Source: JAICSD01 sp035637115 (GTDB lineage: Bacteria > Acidobacteriota > Vicinamibacteria > Vicinamibacterales > 2-12-FULL-66-21). From it: a stretch of 64,000 bases of DNA. Position 1 is the first letter of the stretch. The number at the start of each line of letters is the position of its first letter. Under the pieces are notes generated by a model that was not told where the DNA came from, searched no databases, and saw nothing but the letters and a program-made list of their open reading frames with translations. This document shows, piece by piece, positions 34,572 to 41,915 of the stretch. The translations under genes were made by a program, and so were the position numbers. The DNA lies in contig DASPXV010000129.1 in the NCBI GenBank assembly GCA_035637115.1, positions 19,348 through 83,347 of the forward strand. Reading direction: 5' to 3'.

Positions 34572-36146
34572 ATGTTGTTCACCCGCGTAATCGTCCCGCT
34601 GGCGTTCGTCGCCACGCTATCGGCGAGCGCTCCTGGCTCGGCCGTTCCCTCGAAGCCCGACGATGCGACCATCCTCCACGTGCTGAATCGCGTCGGGTTC
34701 GGCGCGCGGCCTGGAGACGTCGATCGCGTCCGGCAGACGGGTCTCGCCAGCTACATCGAACAGCAATTGCATCCCGAGCGCATCGCCGATGCGCAGATGG
34801 CCGCACGGCTTGCCGGGTTCACGACGCTGACGAAAAGCTCTCGCCAGCTCGCCGACGACTATTACATTCCAGCGCAGCTCGCGAAGCAGCAAGCGAAGAA
34901 GGACGCGACGAACGACCCGTCGATGACGGATGCTCGACCGCGAACGCCCGAGCAGATGGCGCTCGCACGAAAGGAACGCGCGGTCCTGATGGAGCTCTCG
35001 TCGCAGAAAATCCTGCGCGCCGCGTACAGCGACAAGCAGCTCGAAGAAGTGATGACCGATTTCTGGTTCAACCACTTCAATGTGTTCGCCAACAAAGGAG
35101 CGACGCAGCAGTACCTGACCGAGTACGAGCGCGAAACGATTCGTCCACGCGTGCTCGGCAAGTTCCGCGATCTGCTCGGCGCGACGGCAAAAAGTCCCGC
35201 GATGCTGTTCTACCTGGACAACTGGCAGAGCGCGGACCCCGAGGCGGAGGACCGCCGCGGGCAGTTGCGCGCGCGCTTCCAGGCGCGGTTCCCCGACCGC
35301 ATGCCGCCGATGCAGAACGCGAATCAGCGGCCGCGCCGCGGACTGAACGAGAACTACGGGCGCGAACTGATGGAGCTGCACACGCTCGGCGTCGACGGCG
35401 GCTACACGCAGCAGGACGTCGTGAACGTCGCGCGCGCGTTCACGGGCTGGACGATCGAGCAGCCGAGACTCGGCGGCGGCTTCAGGTTCGAGCCGCGGCT
35501 GCACGATACGCAGGAAAAGGTTGTGCTCGGGCACAAGATCAAGGGCGGCGGCGGAGAATCGGACGGCGAGCAGGTGCTCGACATTCTCGCGAAGCATCCG
35601 TCGACCGCGAGGTTTATCGCGACGAAGCTCGCGCGGCGTTTCGTGGCGGACACGCCACCCCCCGCGCTGGTGGATCGCGCGGCCGCGCGCTTTCTCGAGA
35701 CCGGCGGCGACATCCGTGAAGTTGTCCGGCTGATCCTGACGTCGCGCGAGTTCTTCGCCCCCGAAGCCGTGCGCGCGAAAGTGAAAACGCCGTTCGAGTT
35801 CATCGTCTCCACGATCCGCGCGACGGGCAGCGAGGTCGAATCCGCCGAGCAGCTCGTACAGGCCGTCCGGCAGCTTGGAATGCCGCTTTATATGTGTCAG
35901 CCGCCAACCGGGTACGCCGATCGCGCCGAGGTCTGGGTGAACACGGGCGCGCTGCTCAATCGGATGAATTTCGCGCTGCAGCTCGTCGGCGGCAGAATGC
36001 GCGGGGTCCAGTTCGGCACGGCGCCGGTCGGTCCGGCGCTCGGCGGACAGCTTTCCGAGGCAACGGCCGCAACGATCGCGAAAGCCACGGATCCGCGGCA
36101 GGTTATGGCGCTGACGCTCGGTTCCCCCGAGTTCCAGAGGAGATAG
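34572..36146 (+). CDS. Secreted DUF1800 family protein
   Basis: A 524-residue protein with a signal peptide (VIVPLAFVATLSASAPGSA). DUF1800 features are present: HVLNRVGFGARPGDVDRV near the N-terminus, MTDFWFNHFNVF, LNENYGRELMELHTLGVDGG, VARAFTGWTI, and ARFIATKLARRFVADTPP. The biochemical role of the family is unknown. It is followed by a DUF1501 gene two bases later, the usual pairing in Acidobacteria and Planctomycetes, where both are exported and presumably act together. Confidence 0.9.
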   Translation: MLFTRVIVPLAFVATLSASAPGSAVPSKPDDATILHVLNRVGFGARPGDVDRVRQTGLASYIEQQLHPERIADAQMAARLAGFTTLTKSSRQLADDYYIPAQLAKQQAKKDATNDPSMTDARPRTPEQMALARKERAVLMELSSQKILRAAYSDKQLEEVMTDFWFNHFNVFANKGATQQYLTEYERETIRPRVLGKFRDLLGATAKSPAMLFYLDNWQSADPEAEDRRGQLRARFQARFPDRMPPMQNANQRPRRGLNENYGRELMELHTLGVDGGYTQQDVVNVARAFTGWTIEQPRLGGGFRFEPRLHDTQEKVVLGHKIKGGGGESDGEQVLDILAKHPSTARFIATKLARRFVADTPPPALVDRAAARFLETGGDIREVVRLILTSREFFAPEAVRAKVKTPFEFIVSTIRATGSEVESAEQLVQAVRQLGMPLYMCQPPTGYADRAEVWVNTGALLNRMNFALQLVGGRMRGVQFGTAPVGPALGGQLSEATAATIAKATDPRQVMALTLGSPEFQRR

Positions 36147-36148
36147 GC

Positions 36149-37387
36149 ATGTTTTCGCGACGCGTCTTCATGAAGAACGGGGGGCTGGCGCTCCTCAGCC
36201 TCGGTTTCGCGCCGGCATTCCTGGCGCGCACGGTGGAAGCCGCCGGCAGCGCACGCCGCAAGATCCTCGTCACGATCTTTCAGCGCGGCGCTGTCGACGG
36301 GTTGAATATGGTCGTTCCGTTCGGCGAGCGCGAGTACTACGCCGCACGGCCGAGCATCGGCATTCCCGCGCCAGGATCGACTGAGGGCGCCGTCGATCTC
36401 GATGGCTTCTTCGGGCTGCATCCGCGTCTCGCACCGCTCAAGCCGCTGTGGGACGCGCGCCAGCTCGCGATCGTTCATGCGTCAGGCTCGCCTGATGGCA
36501 CGCGCTCGCATTTCGACGCGCAGGACTACATGGAGACGGCCACGCCCGGCATCAAGAGTACGCAGGACGGCTGGCTCAATCGTTACCTGCACGCACGCGA
36601 GCACGCGGAAGCGACGCCCTTCCGCGCGGTCGCGCTCGCCGGCCAGCTGCCGCGATCGTTGCAGGGCACGGCGCCCGCGCTTGCGATGAGCCAGATCGGC
36701 CAGTTCGGCATCCGCGCCGGGCAGTCGACCGACATGGTGCAGGCGTCGTTCGAATCGGAATACGCGGCCGCCGCAGACAAAGTGTTGAACCGCACGGGCA
36801 GCCAGGCATTCGACGCAGTAAGGATGTTGAAGTCCGCAGACCCGGCGAAATATCAACCCGAGAACGGGGCTGATTATCCGCGCTCTGGTTACGGCGATGC
36901 TCTTCGCCAGATCGCGCAGCTCGTGAAGGCGGATGTGGGACTCGAGGTCGCGTTCGCAGAGGCTGGTGGTTGGGACACGCACGTCAACCAGGGCGGCTCT
37001 GTCGGACAGCTCGGTGCACGCCTCGACGACTTCAGCCGCGGCATCGCCGCGCTCGCCCGCGATCTCGGCGATCGCATGGCGGACATCGTTATCCTGACCA
37101 TGAGCGAGTTTGGACGTGCCGTCGCGGAGAACGGCAACCGCGGCACGGACCACGGCCACGGCAACGCGATGTTCGTCATCGGCGGGCAGAACATCCGCGG
37201 CGGCAAAGTGTACGGGCGCTGGCCGGGCCTCGCGCGCGAACAGCGCTATGACGGCCGCGATCTCGCGGTGACCACGGATTTCCGCAGCGTCTTCGCTGAA
37301 GTCGTGCGCGGCCACCTCGGTGTCACCGATACGACCACGATTTTCCCGGGATTCAAGGACGCACAGAGGCTCGGGTTCATCGGGTAA
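36149..37387 (+). CDS. DUF1501 family protein with Tat-type signal
   Basis: A 412-residue protein whose N-terminus carries a twin-arginine-like leader (FSRRVFMKNGGLALLSLGFA). DUF1501 proteins have a sulfatase/alkaline-phosphatase-like fold; typical stretches are LVTIFQRGAVDGLNMVVP, FAEAGGWDTHVNQGG, ILTMSEFGRAVAENGN and GTDHGHGNAMFVIGG. The ATG at 36149 follows AGGAGATAGGC and starts two bases after DUF1800, so the pair is one operon. The function is unknown. Confidence 0.9.
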   Translation: MFSRRVFMKNGGLALLSLGFAPAFLARTVEAAGSARRKILVTIFQRGAVDGLNMVVPFGEREYYAARPSIGIPAPGSTEGAVDLDGFFGLHPRLAPLKPLWDARQLAIVHASGSPDGTRSHFDAQDYMETATPGIKSTQDGWLNRYLHAREHAEATPFRAVALAGQLPRSLQGTAPALAMSQIGQFGIRAGQSTDMVQASFESEYAAAADKVLNRTGSQAFDAVRMLKSADPAKYQPENGADYPRSGYGDALRQIAQLVKADVGLEVAFAEAGGWDTHVNQGGSVGQLGARLDDFSRGIAALARDLGDRMADIVILTMSEFGRAVAENGNRGTDHGHGNAMFVIGGQNIRGGKVYGRWPGLAREQRYDGRDLAVTTDFRSVFAEVVRGHLGVTDTTTIFPGFKDAQRLGFIG

Positions 37388-37404
37388 TCGAGTAATCTGG
37401 GCGG

Positions 37405-37647
37405 GTGAATGCCGACAACGCGGCCAGTGGCATCTGGGCGCTCGTCCTGCTCGGGTTCGTCGTCTTTCTCGTGAGCTCGACGTTCCGCAAACGCCGCCAT
37501 GGCCGCGGCGGATCGGGACCCGGCCCGGCGGCGGCCGGCGCCATTTACGATCTTCTCAACCAGGACAAGCGCAACGCGATCGAGATCATCGCCGAGGAAA
37601 AGGCGGGAGCTCGCGATCCTGAGACCGCCGACGATGAACCTCACTGA
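37405..37647 (+). CDS. Small membrane-anchored protein
   Basis: An 80-residue protein beginning at GTG 37405, with one membrane segment (IWALVLLGFVVFLVSSTF), a basic and Gly-rich stretch (KRRHGRGGSGPGP) and a conserved-looking acidic tail (IYDLLNQDKRNAIEIIAEEK). The tail overlaps the next gene's start by 14 bp, which suggests co-translation. The DLLNQDKRNAIEII segment looks like a small helical cytoplasmic motif. I do not recognise a named family. Confidence 0.65.
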   Translation: MNADNAASGIWALVLLGFVVFLVSSTFRKRRHGRGGSGPGPAAAGAIYDLLNQDKRNAIEIIAEEKAGARDPETADDEPH

Positions 37648-38749
37648 CATACCCACACCCGCGGTGCTGGTCGACGCAGCGCGGCTCCAGCGCAATCTTT
37701 CGAATATGCAGGCGGCTGCAAATGCACGCGGCCTGCACCTGCGGCCGCACGCGAAGACGCACAAGTCGCCGGAGATCGCGCGCATGCAGATCGAGCGCGG
37801 CGCGATCGGCATCTGCTGCGCGAAGCTCGGGGAGGCGGAAGTCTTCGCCGATGCAGGCATCAACGATATTCGCCTGCCCTATCCGCTGAATCCGGTCAAC
37901 GCGGAGCGGGTCTTTGCGCTCTCCGATCGCATCACGCTCTCGTTCATCGTGGACGATCCGGCAGTCGCGAAGTCCTGGTCCGATCTGGCCGTCGCGCGCG
38001 GGCGGCCGCTCGAAATCCTGATCAAAGTGGACGTGGGCTTTCATCGGTGCGGGATCGATCCACACGCGCGATCCGCGCCAGGGACCGTGCGCGCGATTGC
38101 CGAAATGCCCGGGCTCCGGCTGCGCGGCCTCCTGAGTCATGCTGGCAACGGCTATGGCGCTTCGTCCGAGAGTCAGCTGGAAGCGATCGCGACGGACGAG
38201 GCGAGACTGCTGCGCGATCTCGCGGCAGCGTCAGGCGTGCAGTGCGAGGAGTTCAGCGTCGGTGCAACGCCGACGGTGCGTTTTTCGTTGAAGCAGCAGG
38301 GGCTGACCGAATTACGTCCTGGTAACTACGCTTACTTCGATCGCACGCAGGTGGCGCACGCCGCGGCGACGTGGAATGATTGCGCGCTGACCGTTCTCGC
38401 GCGCGTCGTGAGCCGTCCTGCCCGTGAGCGGGTGATTCTCGACAGCGGCAGCAAGACGCTGACGAACGACGGCGCGCGGGGCTTCATCAACACGCCGGGA
38501 TACGGCGCCGTGTTGCGCGACGTCGCGAGCGCGGAGCCGGATCTATCGCTCCTGGTCGAGCGCTTGTCCGAAGAGCACGCGACGGTCCGCGTGCTCGATG
38601 GCGAGACCAGACTGAAGACCGGCGATCTCGCGCGCATCATCCCCAATCACTCGTGCGTGGTGTCTAATCTGGTGGATGCGGTCTGGCTCGTTGACGGCGA
38701 CCGCGTCGTCGAACGGCTGCCGGTGGCGGCGCGCGGACGGATCACGTAG
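37634..38749 (+). CDS. D-threonine aldolase / D-serine dehydratase-like PLP enzyme
   Basis: A 371-residue fold-type III PLP enzyme (alanine-racemase N-terminal fold). The N-terminus TPAVLVDAARLQRNLSNM and RPHAKTHKSPEIA (PLP-binding Lys) are characteristic. The C-terminus has IIPNHSCVVSNLVD, where His and Cys bind the metal in the DSD1/D-threonine aldolase family. It should cleave or deaminate a D-3-hydroxy-amino acid. ATG 37634 is chosen because upstream in-frame sequence overlaps the small membrane protein in another frame. The TAG stop forms part of a TAGAAT box before the BMC gene. Confidence 0.88.
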   Translation: MNLTDIPTPAVLVDAARLQRNLSNMQAAANARGLHLRPHAKTHKSPEIARMQIERGAIGICCAKLGEAEVFADAGINDIRLPYPLNPVNAERVFALSDRITLSFIVDDPAVAKSWSDLAVARGRPLEILIKVDVGFHRCGIDPHARSAPGTVRAIAEMPGLRLRGLLSHAGNGYGASSESQLEAIATDEARLLRDLAAASGVQCEEFSVGATPTVRFSLKQQGLTELRPGNYAYFDRTQVAHAAATWNDCALTVLARVVSRPARERVILDSGSKTLTNDGARGFINTPGYGAVLRDVASAEPDLSLLVERLSEEHATVRVLDGETRLKTGDLARIIPNHSCVVSNLVDAVWLVDGDRVVERLPVAARGRIT

Positions 38750-38761
38750 AATCAACACTCC

Positions 38762-39049
38762 ATGGCCAAGGAACTCCCCGGCGAAGCGCTCGGTCTCGTG
38801 GAAACACGCGGCCTGGTCGGCATGATCGAAGCGGCGGACGCAATGGTGAAGACTGCGAACGTCGTCTTCGTCGGCTGGCAGAAAGTGGACGCCGGTCTTG
38901 TGACCGCGATCGTGCGCGGTGACGTCGCCTCGGTCAAGGCGGCCACGGATGCAGGCGCCGCCGCGGCGCGGCGCGTCGGCGAGCTCGTTGGCGTCCACGT
39001 CATCGCGCGTCCCGCCGACGGCCTCGACAAGATCTTTCCGATTACCTAG
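38762..39049 (+). CDS. BMC-H bacterial microcompartment shell protein (isolated gene)
   Basis: A 95-residue single BMC domain, the normal length for hexameric shell proteins such as PduA, EutM or CcmK. The signature is EALGLVETRGLVGMIEAADAM, then VGWQKVDAGLVTAIVRGDVA and AAARRVGELVGVHVIARP. No other shell protein, pentamer (BMC-P), aldehyde dehydrogenase or signature enzyme is seen in the window. The closest upstream gene is a D-threonine aldolase-like enzyme that could release an aldehyde. The ATG lacks a Shine-Dalgarno but has TAGAAT nine bases upstream. The stop overlaps the convergent MerR-type gene by 8 bp. Confidence 0.92.
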   Translation: MAKELPGEALGLVETRGLVGMIEAADAMVKTANVVFVGWQKVDAGLVTAIVRGDVASVKAATDAGAAAARRVGELVGVHVIARPADGLDKIFPIT

Positions 39050-39521
39050 CGACTCGCTTCTTTTTCTTCCGCCCCTTCTTTGCCGCGCGGGCGCCGAGCT
39101 CGCGGAGCCCTTCCACCTCGGTGATCATCAGCAGCGGCTGCAGCGGATCGCGAAGCAGATTGAACAGATCCCCGCGCGCGGTCCGGCCGTAGACGTCGTG
39201 GCCGTCCGTCAGCAGCGTCAGGGCGCCGCCGCCGCCAATCGTCTCGAACAGCCGCAGGCCGAATTGCGCGCGGAGCGTATCCAGCAGGCGCCGTAGCTGC
39301 GCTGCTGAAACGCCCTGCCGGCGGAGCTCGGCGAGCACCAGCAACTCGAGCAGATCGACAGGCGTGTATCGCCGCTCGGTGTAGCCGCCGCGCGCGGTTT
39401 TCTTCGGCGCGATGTGCGAGGCGAAGAGCCGCTTGTCGTCCCACCACTGCAGCTGTCGCGCCGTGAGGCCAGTCATCGCCGCAACTTCCCGCGAGGTGTA
39501 CGTACTCTTCAGCTGAGTCAC
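39042..39521 (-). CDS. MerR-type helix-turn-helix regulator
   Basis: A 159-residue protein with an N-terminal MerR-like winged helix: YTSREVAAMTGLTARQLQWW, then GGYTERRYTPVDLLELLVLA. The rest is a small domain without the Cys residues of metal sensors, ending in a Lys/Arg-rich tail (AAKKGRKKKKRVAR). It starts at GTG 39521, overlapping the pterin dehydratase stop by GTGA. The target is unknown; the converging BMC-H gene or its own operon are possibilities. Confidence 0.82.
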   Translation of the reverse strand: MTQLKSTYTSREVAAMTGLTARQLQWWDDKRLFASHIAPKKTARGGYTERRYTPVDLLELLVLAELRRQGVSAAQLRRLLDTLRAQFGLRLFETIGGGGALTLLTDGHDVYGRTARGDLFNLLRDPLQPLLMITEVEGLRELGARAAKKGRKKKKRVAR

Positions 39522-39799
39522 ACGAGGTCGTCCACCTTGCGCGCGCCGTCGAAGTCCTTCTGCGTCAATCCGCCTTCGCTGTGTGTGCTGAACACGAGCG
39601 TCACCCGCTTGTAGTTGATGGTGATGTCGGGATGATGATCCGCCGCTTCGGCGTCGAACGCGAGCCTCGTCACGAAGGAGATCGCATCCGGAAAGCCGCC
39701 GAGCGTGTATTGCTTGCGGATCGCCTGGCCGTCCCGTACCCAGCCGTCGAGCGTCGCAAGCTGTTCCTCAATCTGTGGGTCTGAAAGGCGCTTCGCCAT
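39518..39799 (-). CDS. phhB: Pterin-4a-carbinolamine dehydratase
   Basis: A 93-residue protein with the pterin dehydratase signature: LDGWVRDGQAIRKQYTLGGF, then ADHHPDITINYKRVTLVFST and GGLTQKDFDGAR. It recycles tetrahydrobiopterin after aromatic amino acid hydroxylation, though no such hydroxylase is in this window; homologues also have a role in molybdopterin-like or other pterin metabolism. Length is normal. It lies just before a palindromic repeat array on the opposite side of the TetR promoter. Confidence 0.9.
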   Translation of the reverse strand: MAKRLSDPQIEEQLATLDGWVRDGQAIRKQYTLGGFPDAISFVTRLAFDAEAADHHPDITINYKRVTLVFSTHSEGGLTQKDFDGARKVDDLV

Positions 39800-39815
39800 C
39801 CCCGGAGCATACCGA

Positions 39816-39932
39816 AAACGGGGACAGTCCCCGTTTCGGGTTTCGGGAAACGGGGACAGTCCCCGTTTTGGGTTTTGGGAAACGGGGACAGTCCCCGTTT
39901 TGGGTTTTGGGAAACGGGGACTGTCCCCGTTT
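39816..39932. repeat. Four-copy 32-bp palindromic tandem repeat
   Basis: Four 21-bp near-perfect palindromes with core CGGGGACAGTCCCCG (the last copy has ACTGT) begin at 39816, 39848, 39880 and 39912, exactly 32 bp apart. The 11-bp separators are almost identical (TGGGTTTTGGG; the first has CGGGTTTCGGG). Because the separators are the same, this is not a CRISPR array. The motif resembles REP-type palindromes associated with RAYT transposases in other bacteria; no transposase is seen here. Confidence 0.9.
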
Positions 39933-39960
39933 TGGAACCCGCCTATGGGCGCGAACGTCT

Positions 39961-39987
39961 AACGCTGTTAGAATAGTGAACAGCGTT
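39961..39987 (+). promoter_or_regulatory. Operator of the TetR regulator and efflux operon
   Basis: AACGCTGTT, nine bases, AACAGCGTT: a perfect 9-bp inverted repeat 48 bp before the tetR start codon. A TAGAAT -10-like box lies at its centre (39969-39974) and a second at 39999-40004, so a bound repressor would block transcription. Location and symmetry are typical of TetR autoregulation of an RND efflux operon. Confidence 0.78.
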
Positions 39988-40034
39988 CAGCGGTGCAGTA
40001 GAATATTAGCTCTAACCCAAAAGGAATCAACAAC

Positions 40035-40706
40035 TTGGGCCTAAAAGAACGGCAGGAACGAGACCGCGAGACGGTCTCCCGGGCGATCCTCGATGCGGCA
40101 CGGGAGCTGTTCGTTCGCGACGGGTACGACGAGGTCTCGATCCGCAAAATCGCCGAGCGCATCGAATACAGCCCCGCCGCGATTTACAGCTATTTCTCGA
40201 GCAAGGACGACATTTTCTTCGCGCTCGCCGAAGAGGGCTTCCGGCTCCTCTTTTCGTACGGCGGGTCGCCGCGCCCTGCCGCGAACGCCGCCGACGCATT
40301 GCGGGAGATGTTCTGGCGCTACTACGAATTCAGCAAGGAGCATCCGGAGTACTTCGCGCTGATGTTCCTGGATCGCAGCGTGCCGCGGATCAGCCGCAAC
40401 TGGGAGCGCTTCGGCTTCGTTGGCGAGATGAAGCACGACATGGTCCTGCGCATCCAGGACGCGATCAATGCCGGCGCGTGCGCGCCGGACACGCCGCCGC
40501 ACGTCGTCTTCCGCCTCCTGTTGACGGCCGTGCATGGTGCCGCGACGCTGCGGTTGTGCGACCGGCTCGCGCCGGGCGAGGACGCCGACGTGCTCGCCCA
40601 CGCTGTCATCGACACCATGCTCTCAGGCCTGCAGGCAGGGGCGGGCCGTAACGTCAATCTTCCCCTGTGCACCATTCATCCCGTGAGTGAGGACAAGCAG
40701 TCATGA
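40035..40706 (+). CDS. TetR-family regulator of the RND efflux operon
   Basis: A 223-residue repressor beginning at TTG 40035, with AAGGA nine bases upstream. The N-terminal helix-turn-helix is standard TetR (RAILDAARELFVRDGYDEVS, IRKIAERIEYSPAAIYSYFS). The C-terminal ligand domain is unspecific, with FSKEHPEYFALMFLDR, seen in many efflux regulators. Its stop overlaps the adaptor gene start (ATGA), so it is the first gene of the operon it probably controls through the inverted repeat at 39961. Confidence 0.9.
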   Translation: MGLKERQERDRETVSRAILDAARELFVRDGYDEVSIRKIAERIEYSPAAIYSYFSSKDDIFFALAEEGFRLLFSYGGSPRPAANAADALREMFWRYYEFSKEHPEYFALMFLDRSVPRISRNWERFGFVGEMKHDMVLRIQDAINAGACAPDTPPHVVFRLLLTAVHGAATLRLCDRLAPGEDADVLAHAVIDTMLSGLQAGAGRNVNLPLCTIHPVSEDKQS

Positions 40707-41908
40707 ATCGTTCGTTGGAACTTCGTGTGCTCTCAGGCGCCGCACTGGTCGCGGCGCTCTTCTCCGCGGCGTGCAGCGTCGAACGCACGAGCGCCGCGGC
40801 TCCGGCGGAGCCGGCGCCCATCGCCGTCCGTGTCGCAGAGGTCCAGAGCCAGCCGATCGATCGCTTCCTGCGCGTAACCGGATCCCTGGCTGCCGACGAG
40901 AAGGCGGATGTGGCGGCGGAAACTGCCGGCCGCGTCATCGGCACGCCCGTGGAGCGCGGGACGCATGTCACCGCCGGCACGGTGCTGATTCGCATCTCGG
41001 GAACAGAAGCGGACGCGGCGCTGCGTGAGGCCGAGGCCAATGCCGCGCAGCTCGAAGCGCGGCTCGGCCTCAACGCCGCTCAGACCTTCGAGGCCCTGAA
41101 GGTGCCCGACGTGTTGAATGCGAAGGCATCGCTCGATTGGGCGGAGGCAGATTTCAACCGCATCAAGGCGCTGCTCGAACAGAAAGTCGTTTCGCAGGCC
41201 GAGTACGACCAGAGGCTCACGCACGTGCAGGCAGCGCGGCAGCAGTACCAGACGGCGCAGAACGCGGCGCAGCAGTCGTTCCGCTCGCTGCAGGCCGCGC
41301 GCGCCCGCGTCGATCTCGCGCGCAAGTCGGCGGCTGACACGGTCGTGCGCGCACCGTTCTCCGGCATCGTCGCCGAACGGCTCGTCAGCACTGGCGATTA
41401 CGTCTCCCGCGGCATGAAGGTCGCCACGGTGGTCCGCATCGATCCGGTGCGAGTCGAGCTGACGGTTCCGGAACAGTACCTCTCGCACGTGAAGACGGGC
41501 CAGGCCGTCCGTCTTACGGTGGATGCCTATCCCGGCGAAGTATTCAACGCGAAAGTTCGGTTCGTCTCTCCCGCGTTGAAGGCGGATCAACGAGCTCTCA
41601 CCGTGGAAGCCGTGGCGCCGAACGCGGACGGCCGGCTGAAGCCCGGGCTCTTCGCGACGGCGCTGCTGCAGCAGCCGGAACCGGCGCCGGCGATGCTCGT
41701 CCCCGCGACGGCCGTCGAGACCGTGTCAGGCACGAGCCACGTGTACGCGGTCACCGCGGATCGTAAGGTGGAAGACCGCATCGTGACGCTCGGCGAGAAG
41801 GTGGGCGATCGGACCGAGATCTCCTCAGGCGTGAAAGCGGGAGAGCGCATCGTTGCGAACCCGCGCGGCAAGCTCGTGGACGGCGTCCGCGTCCAGATCG
41901 AAGGATGA
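40703..41908 (+). CDS. RND efflux periplasmic adaptor (membrane fusion lipoprotein)
   Basis: A 401-residue membrane fusion protein with a lipobox (ALFSAAC, Cys24), so probably anchored as a lipoprotein. The barrel/lipoyl halves are AAETAGRVIGTPVERGTHV and VVRAPFSGIVAERLVSTGDY, with a long alpha-helical hairpin between (about 100-200). The beta-barrel and membrane-proximal domains follow to the end. It overlaps the tetR gene by 4 bp and lies 7 bp before the pump gene. Confidence 0.92.
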   Translation: MNRSLELRVLSGAALVAALFSAACSVERTSAAAPAEPAPIAVRVAEVQSQPIDRFLRVTGSLAADEKADVAAETAGRVIGTPVERGTHVTAGTVLIRISGTEADAALREAEANAAQLEARLGLNAAQTFEALKVPDVLNAKASLDWAEADFNRIKALLEQKVVSQAEYDQRLTHVQAARQQYQTAQNAAQQSFRSLQAARARVDLARKSAADTVVRAPFSGIVAERLVSTGDYVSRGMKVATVVRIDPVRVELTVPEQYLSHVKTGQAVRLTVDAYPGEVFNAKVRFVSPALKADQRALTVEAVAPNADGRLKPGLFATALLQQPEPAPAMLVPATAVETVSGTSHVYAVTADRKVEDRIVTLGEKVGDRTEISSGVKAGERIVANPRGKLVDGVRVQIEG

Positions 41909-41915
41909 CGTCATC

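Noticed and set aside
39816..39932. Regularly spaced repeats that could be taken for a CRISPR array
   Set aside because: The separators are nearly identical and only 11 bp, and no cas genes are present; this is a tandem palindromic repeat.
39705..40044. Open frames through the palindromic repeats (peptides such as ENGDSPRFGF)
   Set aside because: These peptides are translations of the repeat itself.
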